Shown: positions 26,409 to 35,152 of the stretch, piece by piece
Layout of the letters: every line of letters starts with the position of its first letter
How positions within the stretch are numbered: position 1 is the first letter of the stretch
NCBI GenBank assembly: GCA_019636375.1
Contig: JAHBXS010000006.1
Span: forward strand, 24,416-88,415
Direction: 5' to 3'
DNA from: Pirellulaceae bacterium
GTDB lineage: Bacteria; Planctomycetota; Planctomycetia; Pirellulales; Pirellulaceae
DNA: 64,000 nt
Notes under the pieces: generated by a model
Told to the model about the DNA's origin: nothing
Seen by the model: the letters and a program-made list of their open reading frames with translations, nothing else
Databases searched by the model: none
Made by a program: the position numbers and the translations under genes

Positions 26409-29264
26409 TTATCCAAAACAATCCTCGGTGTCGTTCCAGTTCCTTCCGCTTTCAACCGAGACTTTAAGCGGAACCCGCAACTCAAAAGCACTACTCATTT
26501 CGTCTCGCAACAACTCTGCGACAGCTTGGCAATCTTCCTTCGAAGTCTCGACAACTAACTCATCGTGAATCTGCAACAACAGACGACTTTGTGGAAATTT
26601 CTCAGTCAAACGATCAAACACGCGAAGCATTGCCGTCTTGATCAGATCGGCCGCCGAACCTTGAATTACCGTGTTGATGGCGATCCGTTCGGGCATCGTG
26701 CGATTGCGGCTGCCGAAAATTTTCCCTGGGTCGCGGACCCCTTCGATCCCTCGGCGACGCCCTAAGATCGTCCTCACCTCGCGATGGTCAAACGCTTCTT
26801 GAAGAGTTTGTGTCAGAAAACTCTCGACGGCGGGATAGCGAGCAAAATAAGCCTCGATAAACTCAGCCGCGTCGTCCTTCGTGATACCTAGTTCCTTCGC
26901 CAAGCCAAACGAACTCTGGCCATAAATAATCCCGAAGTTAATAGCCTTCGCTTGTCGGCGCATGTCAGTGGTCACTTCATCCAATGGAACACCATTTACC
27001 TGAGCTGCGACAACTGCATGAATGTCTTCGTCGCGCGCGAACGCCCCCGCGAGGGCCTGGTCGCCACAAAAGTGGGCCAACACACGCAGTTCGATCTGCG
27101 AGTAATCTGCGGCTACCAAGACAGACCGATCGTCACCTGCGACAAACGCTTGACGAATCCGCCGTCCCGCCTCAGAACGGATCGGAATGTTCTGCAAATT
27201 TGGGTCCTTGGAACTCAAACGTCCCGTCCGTGCGACATCTTGTTGGAACGATGTGTGGACACGGCCCGTGCGAGGATTGATTTGCTGGAGCAACGAGTCG
27301 GTGTAGGTATTCTTCAACTTGGCCAATTGCCGATACTCTATCATCGTCTTTGGTAACGGATGACGGTCGGCAAGCTCCTCTAAAACTTCGTTGTCAGTGC
27401 TGCGCGACAATTTAGTCTTCTTAATCACCGGCAGATTGAGCCGGTCGAACAAGATGTCGGCGAGTTGTTTGGGAGAGTCCAAATTAAATGGCTGTCCGGC
27501 AAGGCGATGAATTTCCTCTTCCAGCTCTCCCAACCTTTCGCCAAACTCATTTGAAAGTTGTAGCAGTCGCTCCCGATCAACCGTGATCCCGTGGTACTCC
27601 ATCTCTGCGAGCACTCGAACCAATTTCATCTCAACGCCGTCAAACAACTCCCGTAGGCCGCTTTGATCCAATTGTGTTTCCAAAATCGGTCGCAGCCGCA
27701 ACGGAACGTCGGCATCTTCCGCAGCGTAGTCGGTGATCAACTGTACCGGCACCTCGCTCATCAAAATCTGTGTCTTTCCTCGTCCGATGAGTTCCGAAAT
27801 TTTGATCGTCCGATGATTCAAAAATCGGAGGGCGAGATCATCTAAATTGTGAACATTGCGACCGGGGTTTAGCAAATAGTCAGCAACCATCGTGTCGAAT
27901 AAACGCCCCCGAACATCGCAGCCCAACGCTTTCATGACCACGAGGTCATATTTGAGGTTGTGTCCGATTACCAGCATGCTGGAGTCTTCTAACAAGGGCT
28001 TGAGTATTTCTACCAACTCTGCCTCTGCAATCGTCTCCGAGCCTTCCGGTGCTCGAACCGGAACATAAATCGCCTCACCGGGTTCCCACGCCAATGAAAT
28101 TCCCACCAAATCCGCCCAACGCGGATGGGCCGATGTGGTCTCTGTGTCAAACGAAAATACTCCGCGAGCTCGGATCTCTTCTACCAACTCCCTCAAGGCC
28201 TGGGAATTGCTAATGGTTCGATAGTTGGCCTGCCAAACCACGGGTTTGACGAGCGGTGCCAAATTCTCTACTCGATCTTTGAGTGACCTAAAGCCCGCTT
28301 CTTCACAAATCGCGACCGCTTGATCAACGTCCATGCCACCCAATCGCCCCGAGCTCCAATCAACTTCAATAGGAACATTCGCGTCTAAGCGAACAAGCTG
28401 CTGACTCAACAGTGCAAGTTCCCGCGAGTCTCGAATGACCAGTCCTTTTTTTCCCTTGATTTTGTCCGTGTTATCTAAGACTCGTTCGAGCGTTTCGAAT
28501 TCGCTGAGCAATTGCTGAGCGGTTTTCGGCCCAATCGAAGGCACACCGGGAACATTGTCACTGGTGTCGCCTACTAACGCTTGGAAATCGACAACCTGAT
28601 CGGGACGAATTCCCCAATCAGCCAGCAGTTGTTCCGCGCCGTACAAAACCCCTTTGCGCAAATTCAACAGACTTACCTTCGGCGTGATCAACTGCCGGCA
28701 ATCTTTGTCGCTGGTAACGAGCACGCATTCCCCACCGCGTTCAACAGTCAAACGTGCGATGGTCGCCAAGATATCGTCGGCCTCGTATCCCTCAAGTTCC
28801 ATTACTGGAATTGCCAAAGCCTGCAACAAACGCTGGATTTCGGGAATCTGGGCTCGCAGGTCTTCGGGCATTTCGTCCCGATGAGCTTTGTATTCCGGGT
28901 AAATTTCATTGCGAAAGGTGGTATCGCTGAAGTCAAATGCCGCGAAAACAAAATCAGGTTTCCACCTGGAAAAAATATCAAGCAAGTCTCTGGTGAACCC
29001 GAACAAGGCGTTCACTGCTCGCCCATCCGGCCCCGTCATGTCTCCAATGGCATGGAAGACCTGATAGATCAGAGAATGGGAATCGATCACAAACACCCTT
29101 TTTCCCGTCAGGTCATCCGGAGAGGTCAACTCCTGTTCCGGCAGAGACCCTACTGAAAGCGGCGGATGAGAATGCCGCGGCAAATCGGGATTGGGAGGAC
29201 TTGAGGGCCAGTCTGGAAATAGCTCTCCCGACTGGCTCCCTGAGGTCGACTTTCTTTTTTTCAA
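26409..29264 (-). CDS. polA: DNA polymerase I
   Basis: PolA removes primers and fills gaps. The 951-residue product has a 5'-nuclease domain (KRVFVIDSHSLIYQVFHA, GYEADDILATIAR, GDTSDNVPGVPSIGPKTA), an intact 3'-5' exonuclease (FDTETTS, HNLKYDLVVMK, DYAAEDAD), and a family-A polymerase with motif A DYSQIELRVLAHF, motif B RQAKAINFGIIYGQ and motif C LLQIHDELVVE. Residues 1-53 are a Pro/Ser-rich extension. The start is TTG at 29264, supported by AAAGGA 9 bases upstream; no ATG lies nearby. It heads the polA-coaE unit. Confidence 0.95.
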   Translation of the reverse strand: MKKRKSTSGSQSGELFPDWPSSPPNPDLPRHSHPPLSVGSLPEQELTSPDDLTGKRVFVIDSHSLIYQVFHAIGDMTGPDGRAVNALFGFTRDLLDIFSRWKPDFVFAAFDFSDTTFRNEIYPEYKAHRDEMPEDLRAQIPEIQRLLQALAIPVMELEGYEADDILATIARLTVERGGECVLVTSDKDCRQLITPKVSLLNLRKGVLYGAEQLLADWGIRPDQVVDFQALVGDTSDNVPGVPSIGPKTAQQLLSEFETLERVLDNTDKIKGKKGLVIRDSRELALLSQQLVRLDANVPIEVDWSSGRLGGMDVDQAVAICEEAGFRSLKDRVENLAPLVKPVVWQANYRTISNSQALRELVEEIRARGVFSFDTETTSAHPRWADLVGISLAWEPGEAIYVPVRAPEGSETIAEAELVEILKPLLEDSSMLVIGHNLKYDLVVMKALGCDVRGRLFDTMVADYLLNPGRNVHNLDDLALRFLNHRTIKISELIGRGKTQILMSEVPVQLITDYAAEDADVPLRLRPILETQLDQSGLRELFDGVEMKLVRVLAEMEYHGITVDRERLLQLSNEFGERLGELEEEIHRLAGQPFNLDSPKQLADILFDRLNLPVIKKTKLSRSTDNEVLEELADRHPLPKTMIEYRQLAKLKNTYTDSLLQQINPRTGRVHTSFQQDVARTGRLSSKDPNLQNIPIRSEAGRRIRQAFVAGDDRSVLVAADYSQIELRVLAHFCGDQALAGAFARDEDIHAVVAAQVNGVPLDEVTTDMRRQAKAINFGIIYGQSSFGLAKELGITKDDAAEFIEAYFARYPAVESFLTQTLQEAFDHREVRTILGRRRGIEGVRDPGKIFGSRNRTMPERIAINTVIQGSAADLIKTAMLRVFDRLTEKFPQSRLLLQIHDELVVETSKEDCQAVAELLRDEMSSAFELRVPLKVSVESGRNWNDTEDCFG

Positions 29265-29636
29265 TTTTGTGGGTCCTTTTTCTATCCCAGCTAATGGAGG
29301 TAATTACAGATTTTAGAGCCCAGTCCACCAGACAAAAACCGGGCAGAACAACTCATTTTCCCGAAAAAACCGGCCCAATCGATTCTGTTTAGCCGTTTAA
29401 TTCGAACTTTTGAAGACTTCTGTGAAAATGGCCCCGATCAGCCGATACACTGAAATCGAGTCTTTCTGCGCAAATCAAAAATTTGACAGAGATTTTAGCT
29501 GTATTTAAAATTGAGGGTCGGGAGAAATCGGGGCCATCGTGACCATCTTTGAGATGGGCGTGCCCGTGCGTCGCCCCAAGTTTTCGATTGTTGACCCAAC
29601 AAACCTGTATTTGATCCCTAATTGGAGTGTTTTCCC
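29265..29636. other. Divergent intergenic region
   Basis: It separates polA (minus) from the coiled-coil membrane-protein gene (plus). It holds the strong promoter at 29483-29511 and, on the other strand, the polA ribosome binding site. Confidence 0.5.
29483..29511 (+). promoter_or_regulatory. Strong sigma70-type promoter
   Basis: A perfect TTGACA (29483-29488) is followed after 17 bases by TAAAAT (29506-29511). It is oriented toward the coiled-coil membrane-protein gene whose ATG is at 29637. Confidence 0.6.
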
Positions 29637-31073
29637 ATGGCAGCTCGCGAGAATCAAGGATATTTGATCGCGGTCATTTTGCTGGTTCTGCTAAGTTTGC
29701 TCCTAGCACTCCTGTTCTTCTTAAATTGGATGCGAGCGAACGACTTGGCCGACGCAAAGCTTCAGGCCGAGCAAAAAGGAAACAGCGAAGGGGCTTTGCG
29801 AGAAGCTTATGAGAAGAAGTCTGAAATCCTAATGTCGTTGATTGGCGGCCTTGGCAAAAGCGTCGCTGAAGTTGAAACCAGCCGTCAAATGATCGACCGT
29901 ACCATCGACCGCCTGCAAGGCAGCGACCGCGATGCCGTCGTCAAGGTCAAAAACGACATCGACCTGATTATGACTGAATACCAAAAAGACATGAACTTGT
30001 TTTTGGGCGCTCGCGATGAGAATCGAGAAGATACTTGGCGCAGCTTGAACAAGAATTTTAACGACGCCCTCGCCCGAAACTATAACGAACTTGAAACCGA
30101 GCGTAATACCCGAGCTCGCGTCGAGCGCGAAGCTCAAACTGAAATCGCCGCCAAACAAAAAGAGGTCGAGGAAAAAACTGAACTGTTAATGGCAGCCCAA
30201 CGTGATTTATCTGTCAAGACAGAAGAATTCATCAACTACAAAACGGAACAAGACAACAAATTCGAAGAGTTCCAAAGCCGGTACACATCGCTCGAACGAG
30301 ACTCCCGCAACAAGCAGAGTGATCTCAGCAATACAATTCGGAGCAAAGCCGAAGAAATTGTGAAAATCGAAAGTGAGAAAACGATTCTCAAAACCAAAGT
30401 CGATCGTTATGAACGAGAAAACTTCGACATTGCCGATGGCAAAGTAATTCGAGTCGGAGCCAAAAGCGTCTTTATCGATGTCGGCTCAAAAGACGGCCTG
30501 AAAACTACTCAGACGTTTTCCATTTTCGACGCCAAAGCGACCAGCTTTGAAACAAAGGCTCCCAAGGCGTCCATCGAAGTTATCAAGGTTTGGGATCACC
30601 AAGCCGAAGCTCGCGTAACCTTCGAAAATCCACTTGATCCTATCCTCGCTGACGATCAAATTCTGAATCCAGTTTGGGACCCCGGATACAACGTTCCGAT
30701 CGCCTTGGCCGGCGTGTTTGACCTCGATGGCGACGGAATCGATGACACTCATCGCTTACTTCAAATGATTCGGCAGAACGGCGGTAATGTGGTCGCCTAC
30801 CATGACGCGGAAGGCAAAGTCAACGGTGAAATCGACCCCGCAACTCGCTATCTCGTCGTTGGCAACAGCCCGATTTCAGGCAAGCACGACAACGCCGAAT
30901 TGGTCAGCCGCGGTATGCGAGAGATTTTGAACCAAGGCAAGGCTAACCAAATTCAAGAAATTGACGTGCGAAAACTCTTGAATTGGATGGGCCGTCACAG
31001 CCTCCCATCTGTCGAACGTCTCGACTCACAAATTGGCAACCAATACCGCTCGCGAGACTCATCAGTTCGCTAA
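29637..31073 (+). CDS. Single-pass membrane protein with long coiled coil
   Basis: This 478-residue protein starts at the ATG at 29637 and has one N-terminal membrane helix (YLIAVILLVLLSLLLALLFFL). A long charged coiled coil spans residues 35-265 (ELETERNTRARVEREAQTEI, KQKEVEEKTELLMAAQ). A folded C-terminal part (IRVGAKSVFIDVGSKDGL, GVFDLDGDGIDDTHRLL, RYLVVGNSPISG) has beta character. I know it only as a planctomycete-type conserved protein. The arrangement suits a scaffold or tether at the cytoplasmic membrane. Confidence 0.72.
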   Translation: MAARENQGYLIAVILLVLLSLLLALLFFLNWMRANDLADAKLQAEQKGNSEGALREAYEKKSEILMSLIGGLGKSVAEVETSRQMIDRTIDRLQGSDRDAVVKVKNDIDLIMTEYQKDMNLFLGARDENREDTWRSLNKNFNDALARNYNELETERNTRARVEREAQTEIAAKQKEVEEKTELLMAAQRDLSVKTEEFINYKTEQDNKFEEFQSRYTSLERDSRNKQSDLSNTIRSKAEEIVKIESEKTILKTKVDRYERENFDIADGKVIRVGAKSVFIDVGSKDGLKTTQTFSIFDAKATSFETKAPKASIEVIKVWDHQAEARVTFENPLDPILADDQILNPVWDPGYNVPIALAGVFDLDGDGIDDTHRLLQMIRQNGGNVVAYHDAEGKVNGEIDPATRYLVVGNSPISGKHDNAELVSRGMREILNQGKANQIQEIDVRKLLNWMGRHSLPSVERLDSQIGNQYRSRDSSVR

Positions 31074-31093
31074 TTAGAGAACCAGGCACGGTA

Positions 31094-32554
31094 TTAATTT
31101 GACGTCGCTAATGGGTCGTCCTCGAAAGGGGATTTCGCGCGGGGCTTCCAGTAACATAACAGTACTCCGCCGAAATACAAAAACGTCAACGGAACCGCCA
31201 ACATCAACATGCTGATTGGATCGGCGGGAGTCAAAAACATCGCCAACACAAAAATCACCATCACGGCAATCCGCCAATTGACCACATAGGTCGAAACCTC
31301 GATCACACCGATTCGGTTCAGAAATAACATCAACAGTGGCAGTTGAAACGCGATCCCAAAACCGAGTGGGAGAAATAAAACAAACCCCAGCCACTCAGAC
31401 ACGCGCGGCTGCGGTTCGATCCCCGTCTTCGCGTTAAATGTAAACAAAAACTGTAATACCGGATCAAACACGAAGAAATAAGCTAATAAAATTCCGCTCA
31501 AAAACAGCCCCAAACTGATCGGCAAGTACAAATGCACGTAACGCTGCTCATGAGGATAGAGTCCGGCAGCGACAAACGACCAGATTTGGAAAAACACCCA
31601 AGGACTGGACAAAAACAGTCCTGCCACAATTCCAGCCTTGACCCAAATCATAAACGGTTCCGTTATCGCAAGCGATTGAGCGCTGACCTTGACTTCGCGC
31701 CATGTCGTTAAGGGAACTAAATTCGACCGCAATGGCGGGAGGATATCCTTAAAAGCCCGATGGATTAACACACGATTCAATTTACGGTTAAGCTCCGAAT
31801 CGGCGGCTTTGTCCAGAGCTTGGCTCATTGCCACAGCACCCAATCCTCGTCGATCCTCTTCACCCAACAAAGTCTCCCACCACGAGACTTTTGAGGACGC
31901 CGGATTGAGCGCCTCGGCTCGCCGCAATTCTGTATCGTCTAAGACTCGATTAAGAATCGCGAAAAACTGCTCTTCATCGGCATCGCTAATTCCGCTTGTC
32001 CGCTGACTTAACTTCTTGACAATTTCTTGGTCCGATTCGCTAAACCGACCGAAGATCGCTTGAGCGGCCCGGTGTTGATTTCCTGTGGATACCATCCGCT
32101 CACAAACCTGGACGATCTTTTCCTTCGGAAACTCATTGGCACTCAACTGAACGGTCGCGTTGCTTGATGTGATTTGATTTGGCCCATCCGCCGACGGAAA
32201 TTTCAGTGCGAATTCCTCGGGTTCGACCCAAATCTTTTGTGGAATGTAACCGGATTCAAACCAAGCCTCGAATTCTTCGGGGACCCAGCCCAAATCCTGC
32301 TCAACTTCTTGCCGGGCACGGTTTTGATTGAATTTCTCAATCGAGCGATTGAGAGGAGTCAGCAAAATCCCGATGATCTGGTTTCCAAAATACAGGCCAA
32401 CCGCAGAACCGATGCCAAGCCCAATCAAGGCCCGCACCAAAACCTTTCGCAACTCTTCTAAGTGCTCGCCGAAGGACATCCGAGAATGCTCAAATAAGTC
32501 TTCGCCGGATCGCCGGATCGGGCCAGCGGATGTTCGGGGGGCTCCTGTGGTCAA
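31094..32554 (-). CDS. tatC: Twin-arginine translocase subunit TatC with large insertion
   Basis: TatC recognises twin-arginine signal peptides. The conserved cytoplasmic start MSFGEHLEELRKVLVRALIG and later segments (SSPWVFFQIWSFVAAGLYPHE, VFDPVLQFLFTFN, VVNWRIAVMVIFVLAMFLTP) identify it. At 486 residues it is about twice the usual 250 because roughly 210 residues (about 75-285, mostly helical and charged) are inserted in the first periplasmic loop. The TTG start at 32554 has AAAGGA 6 bases upstream; an internal ATG at 32479 is the alternative. No tatA gene is adjacent. Confidence 0.92.
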   Translation of the reverse strand: MTTGAPRTSAGPIRRSGEDLFEHSRMSFGEHLEELRKVLVRALIGLGIGSAVGLYFGNQIIGILLTPLNRSIEKFNQNRARQEVEQDLGWVPEEFEAWFESGYIPQKIWVEPEEFALKFPSADGPNQITSSNATVQLSANEFPKEKIVQVCERMVSTGNQHRAAQAIFGRFSESDQEIVKKLSQRTSGISDADEEQFFAILNRVLDDTELRRAEALNPASSKVSWWETLLGEEDRRGLGAVAMSQALDKAADSELNRKLNRVLIHRAFKDILPPLRSNLVPLTTWREVKVSAQSLAITEPFMIWVKAGIVAGLFLSSPWVFFQIWSFVAAGLYPHEQRYVHLYLPISLGLFLSGILLAYFFVFDPVLQFLFTFNAKTGIEPQPRVSEWLGFVLFLPLGFGIAFQLPLLMLFLNRIGVIEVSTYVVNWRIAVMVIFVLAMFLTPADPISMLMLAVPLTFLYFGGVLLCYWKPRAKSPFEDDPLATSN

Positions 32555-32811
32555 GTTTTGTCCTTTAAAATATGGGTCAGTTCAACAGCAACCAGCGAAT
32601 CACAACACTGGCCGGGGCAATCGTTTTTTACAACGAAGAGGCTTATTCAAGAAACTTCGCAACGCGACTCCGCTAGATTCTGCCGCCAAAAATTTGGAGC
32701 AGCAACGGAACGTTAGACCGCAGTTTTCATTTTACCAAGGCTTATGCCATTGATTCAACGGTGCAGAAATCCAGTCAATCATTGCCAAACCCAGACCCTA
32801 TCAATCGATTT

Positions 32812-33843
32812 ATGCTTCCAACAACGTTGCCGCTTGAACCCCTAGTCTTTCAACCCGTCTTCAAAGACTACCTATGGGGAGGGGAACGATTGAGTACTCA
32901 GCTCGCCAAACCCACCGGACCGGGGACTTGGGCCGAAAGCTGGGAAATTGTTGATTGGAACCAAGACCAAAGCCGCGTGACCGTGGGCTCGCTCTCCGGA
33001 CTGACCCTGAGAGAACTCCTCTCTACTTATCAAAGCCAACTGGTTGGCGATGAAATTTGGACTCAAATCACCGACCCCAAAATTCCACCTCAACTGCGAG
33101 GTCGATTTCCCCTTCTCATCAAATTCCTCGACGCCAAACAGCAGCTTTCCGTTCAAGTCCACCCAAATGATCACCAAGCGGCTGAACTTGACCCGCCCGA
33201 TCTTGGAAAAACAGAGGCCTGGTACGTCGTTGATGCCGAGCCCAATTCAATAATTTTTGCGGGGCTGAAACTGGGAGTCACGGCAGAGTCATTCCGAGAC
33301 GCAATCACCAAAGAAACTGTCGAAAACTGTTTGAATTCTTTTGTGCCTAAACCGGGCGACTGCGTTTTCATTCCGGCCGGGACGCAACATGCCTTGGGAG
33401 CCGGTCTACTTATTCTCGAAGTCCAACAAACCAGCAACACCACCTATCGCGTCTACGACTGGAATCGCCGCGATGCACGTGGCAACTTGCGTCCACTGCA
33501 TATCGATCAAGCGATTGAGGTCACCAATTTTTCTACCGGTCCAGTAAACCCAATCGCTGCAACAATTTCCAACGACGGCGGGTGGCCACGAGTCATTTGT
33601 GAAAAATTTGCGATCCGGGATTGGAAGGGGCCAATTCAACGCTCTTTTGGCATGGAAGATCGGTTTCAAATTCTGGTCGTCACTTTAGGAGCGGCAACCG
33701 TTGGCAACGTAAAAATGTCCCTTGGACAAACCGTCCTGCTTCCACCGAATCCTATTGGTTATCCGGTCGCGACATCGGACGACAGCCTGTTGTTGGAAAT
33801 CTGGATTCCACAGAAAAGCTCCGTCCCACCCCGCATCAGCTAA
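32812..33843 (+). CDS. manA: Mannose-6-phosphate isomerase, class I type
   Basis: ManA interconverts mannose-6-phosphate and fructose-6-phosphate, feeding GDP-mannose for polysaccharides. The 343-residue product has FKDYLWGGERL at the start, the zinc-site segment QLSVQVHPNDHQA, GKTEAWYVVDAEP, and the second metal region FIPAGTQHALGAGLLILEVQQTS followed by TYRVYDWNR. Start choice is unsure: the ATG at 32812 fits the family N-terminus, and a GTG at 32761 would add 17 residues. Neither has a clear ribosome binding site. It diverges from tatC. Confidence 0.9.
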   Translation: MLPTTLPLEPLVFQPVFKDYLWGGERLSTQLAKPTGPGTWAESWEIVDWNQDQSRVTVGSLSGLTLRELLSTYQSQLVGDEIWTQITDPKIPPQLRGRFPLLIKFLDAKQQLSVQVHPNDHQAAELDPPDLGKTEAWYVVDAEPNSIIFAGLKLGVTAESFRDAITKETVENCLNSFVPKPGDCVFIPAGTQHALGAGLLILEVQQTSNTTYRVYDWNRRDARGNLRPLHIDQAIEVTNFSTGPVNPIAATISNDGGWPRVICEKFAIRDWKGPIQRSFGMEDRFQILVVTLGAATVGNVKMSLGQTVLLPPNPIGYPVATSDDSLLLEIWIPQKSSVPPRIS

Positions 33844-34040
33844 CGCCCCAACTACCGAAGATAGAGACCGCGTCGAAACAATCAGCCCCCGCCCCAACGA
33901 TCCCAGCCTACCCAATCAACCAAATATTCGGGGAAAATCCGGGTTGTTTTTTACCCTGAATTTAACTACCCTCGCCGCCGAATTTGCTGATCCGATTCCT
34001 GATTGCCAAATCAAATTCCATAAGTCTTTTGAAGGTTTCC

Positions 34041-34385
34041 GTGATTTTTCCGACATCTGGCACTAACAGAAACTTGCAACCAACTAGTGAGTCGGTCCGT
34101 GCCTTATCACAGCCGTTGACTCAGTCCTTGTTCGGAATCCTATTGGTTGTCGGCACGATCTTGTTGAGCGGCTGTCAAATGGCGGGGCCAAATTTTGGTC
34201 CGCAAGGGACGTTTGAGTATCAACGAAGTCGCGCCGTGCTTCACGATCCATTCCCGAATAATGAAGTCGCTCCTCCAATCGTCGGCGGTCGCGGCCCCGG
34301 CTACTCTCACCCACTCCCTGAACCAAAAAACAACCAAGAGTTCCGCAACCGCGGCGCTCGCGTCCAACCTTACTACGGGTTTTAA
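34041..34385 (+). CDS. Small planctomycete-type lipoprotein
   Basis: This 114-residue predicted lipoprotein has a hydrophobic segment (LFGILLVVGTILL) and a lipobox LSGC. The mature part contains AGPNFGPQGTFEYQRSRAVLHDPFP and VGGRGPGYSHPLPEPKN (each given here in part), a pattern I recognise from small planctomycete membrane or secreted proteins. I propose the GTG at 34041, which has GAAGG 5 bases upstream; a TTG at 33984 is the alternative. Function is unknown. Confidence 0.65.
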   Translation: MIFPTSGTNRNLQPTSESVRALSQPLTQSLFGILLVVGTILLSGCQMAGPNFGPQGTFEYQRSRAVLHDPFPNNEVAPPIVGGRGPGYSHPLPEPKNNQEFRNRGARVQPYYGF

Positions 34386-34716
34386 GACCAATTTCTTAGT
34401 TTCGTGCTCCGCGTAAAATCGCCGAAGCAAATTCTTCGAAAAGGGCCTCAGACAAATGGGAATTCATGGCCAAAAAGTCAGGACGCTGAAAATTATCGTC
34501 GATTCCGCCCCTTTATTTGTCAGACCTGCAATCTCGGGAACAACTGTAAGATTCCATTCAAAAGGGAGATTCGATCGAAAGTCCGGTTTTAAGAGTCATT
34601 TTTAATTCTTTTTTTGCGAATTGACTTCTGGGGATTCTAAGGTTCGTTTACCCCTTAAACTTAGGTTTAAGACCATCCCAAAAGTTGACCAATCAAGTCC
34701 TTTGAAAGGGAACCTC
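34386..34716. other. Intergenic region upstream of the TadE-like gene
   Basis: It is about 330 bases long. It carries the inverted repeat at 34654-34671 and GAAAGGG just before the TadE-like ATG. No gene is supported. Confidence 0.5.
34654..34671. promoter_or_regulatory. Inverted repeat upstream of tadE-like gene
   Basis: A perfect 7-bp inverted repeat, CTTAAAC-TTAG-GTTTAAG, lies 45 bases before the ATG at 34717. It could be an operator or a weak mRNA hairpin. Confidence 0.35.
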
Positions 34717-35148
34717 ATGAAGCGTCCTCACCATTTGAACTCGCAACTTCAGTGCAGAAAAGGCGCAGCAGCCGTCGAGTTTGCCATCGTGCTCCCCGTG
34801 ATATTGATTGTTGTCATGGGATTTATCGACCTTTGTTGCTTGATGTTGGCAAAAGCAGCAATTTGTCATGCCTCACGAGATGCGGTACGAGCGTGCGTAG
34901 TTGATGGTAAACATGGTGATGAAGGCGCCAAAATTATTGAAGACCAATTAATTGGATTTGGGATCAAAGACGCAATTGTTTCGATAACTCCAAGCCCCGA
35001 ACAAACTTTTTTCGGACAACCGATATCGGTGGATATCGAAGTCGAATTTAAACGTGTCAGTTGGTTAGGCAAAGGATCAGTTTTTCAAAACGTCGTCCTT
35101 CAAACCAAAGCGACGATGAGGTCTGAACGTTTAATCGTAAAGAGGTAG
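34717..35148 (+). CDS. TadE-like pilus-associated protein
   Basis: A 143-residue TadE-type protein. After a short polar start comes the family pattern KGAAAVEFAIVLPVILIVVMGF with the conserved Glu at position 5 of the hydrophobic helix, then a cytoplasm-distal domain (ASRDAVRACVVDG, VEVEFKRVSWLGKGSVF). TadE-type minor pseudopilins work with Flp/Tad pili. GAAAGGG lies before the ATG. The TadG-like gene follows after 4 bases. Confidence 0.85.
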   Translation: MKRPHHLNSQLQCRKGAAAVEFAIVLPVILIVVMGFIDLCCLMLAKAAICHASRDAVRACVVDGKHGDEGAKIIEDQLIGFGIKDAIVSITPSPEQTFFGQPISVDIEVEFKRVSWLGKGSVFQNVVLQTKATMRSERLIVKR

Positions 35149-35152
35149 CGCA

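Noticed and set aside
26409..29264. PolA as a DpoZ-type polymerase partner of the PurZ-like protein
   Set aside because: All motifs and the intact 5'-nuclease domain fit the housekeeping DNA polymerase I, and it is far from the cassette, linked to coaE.
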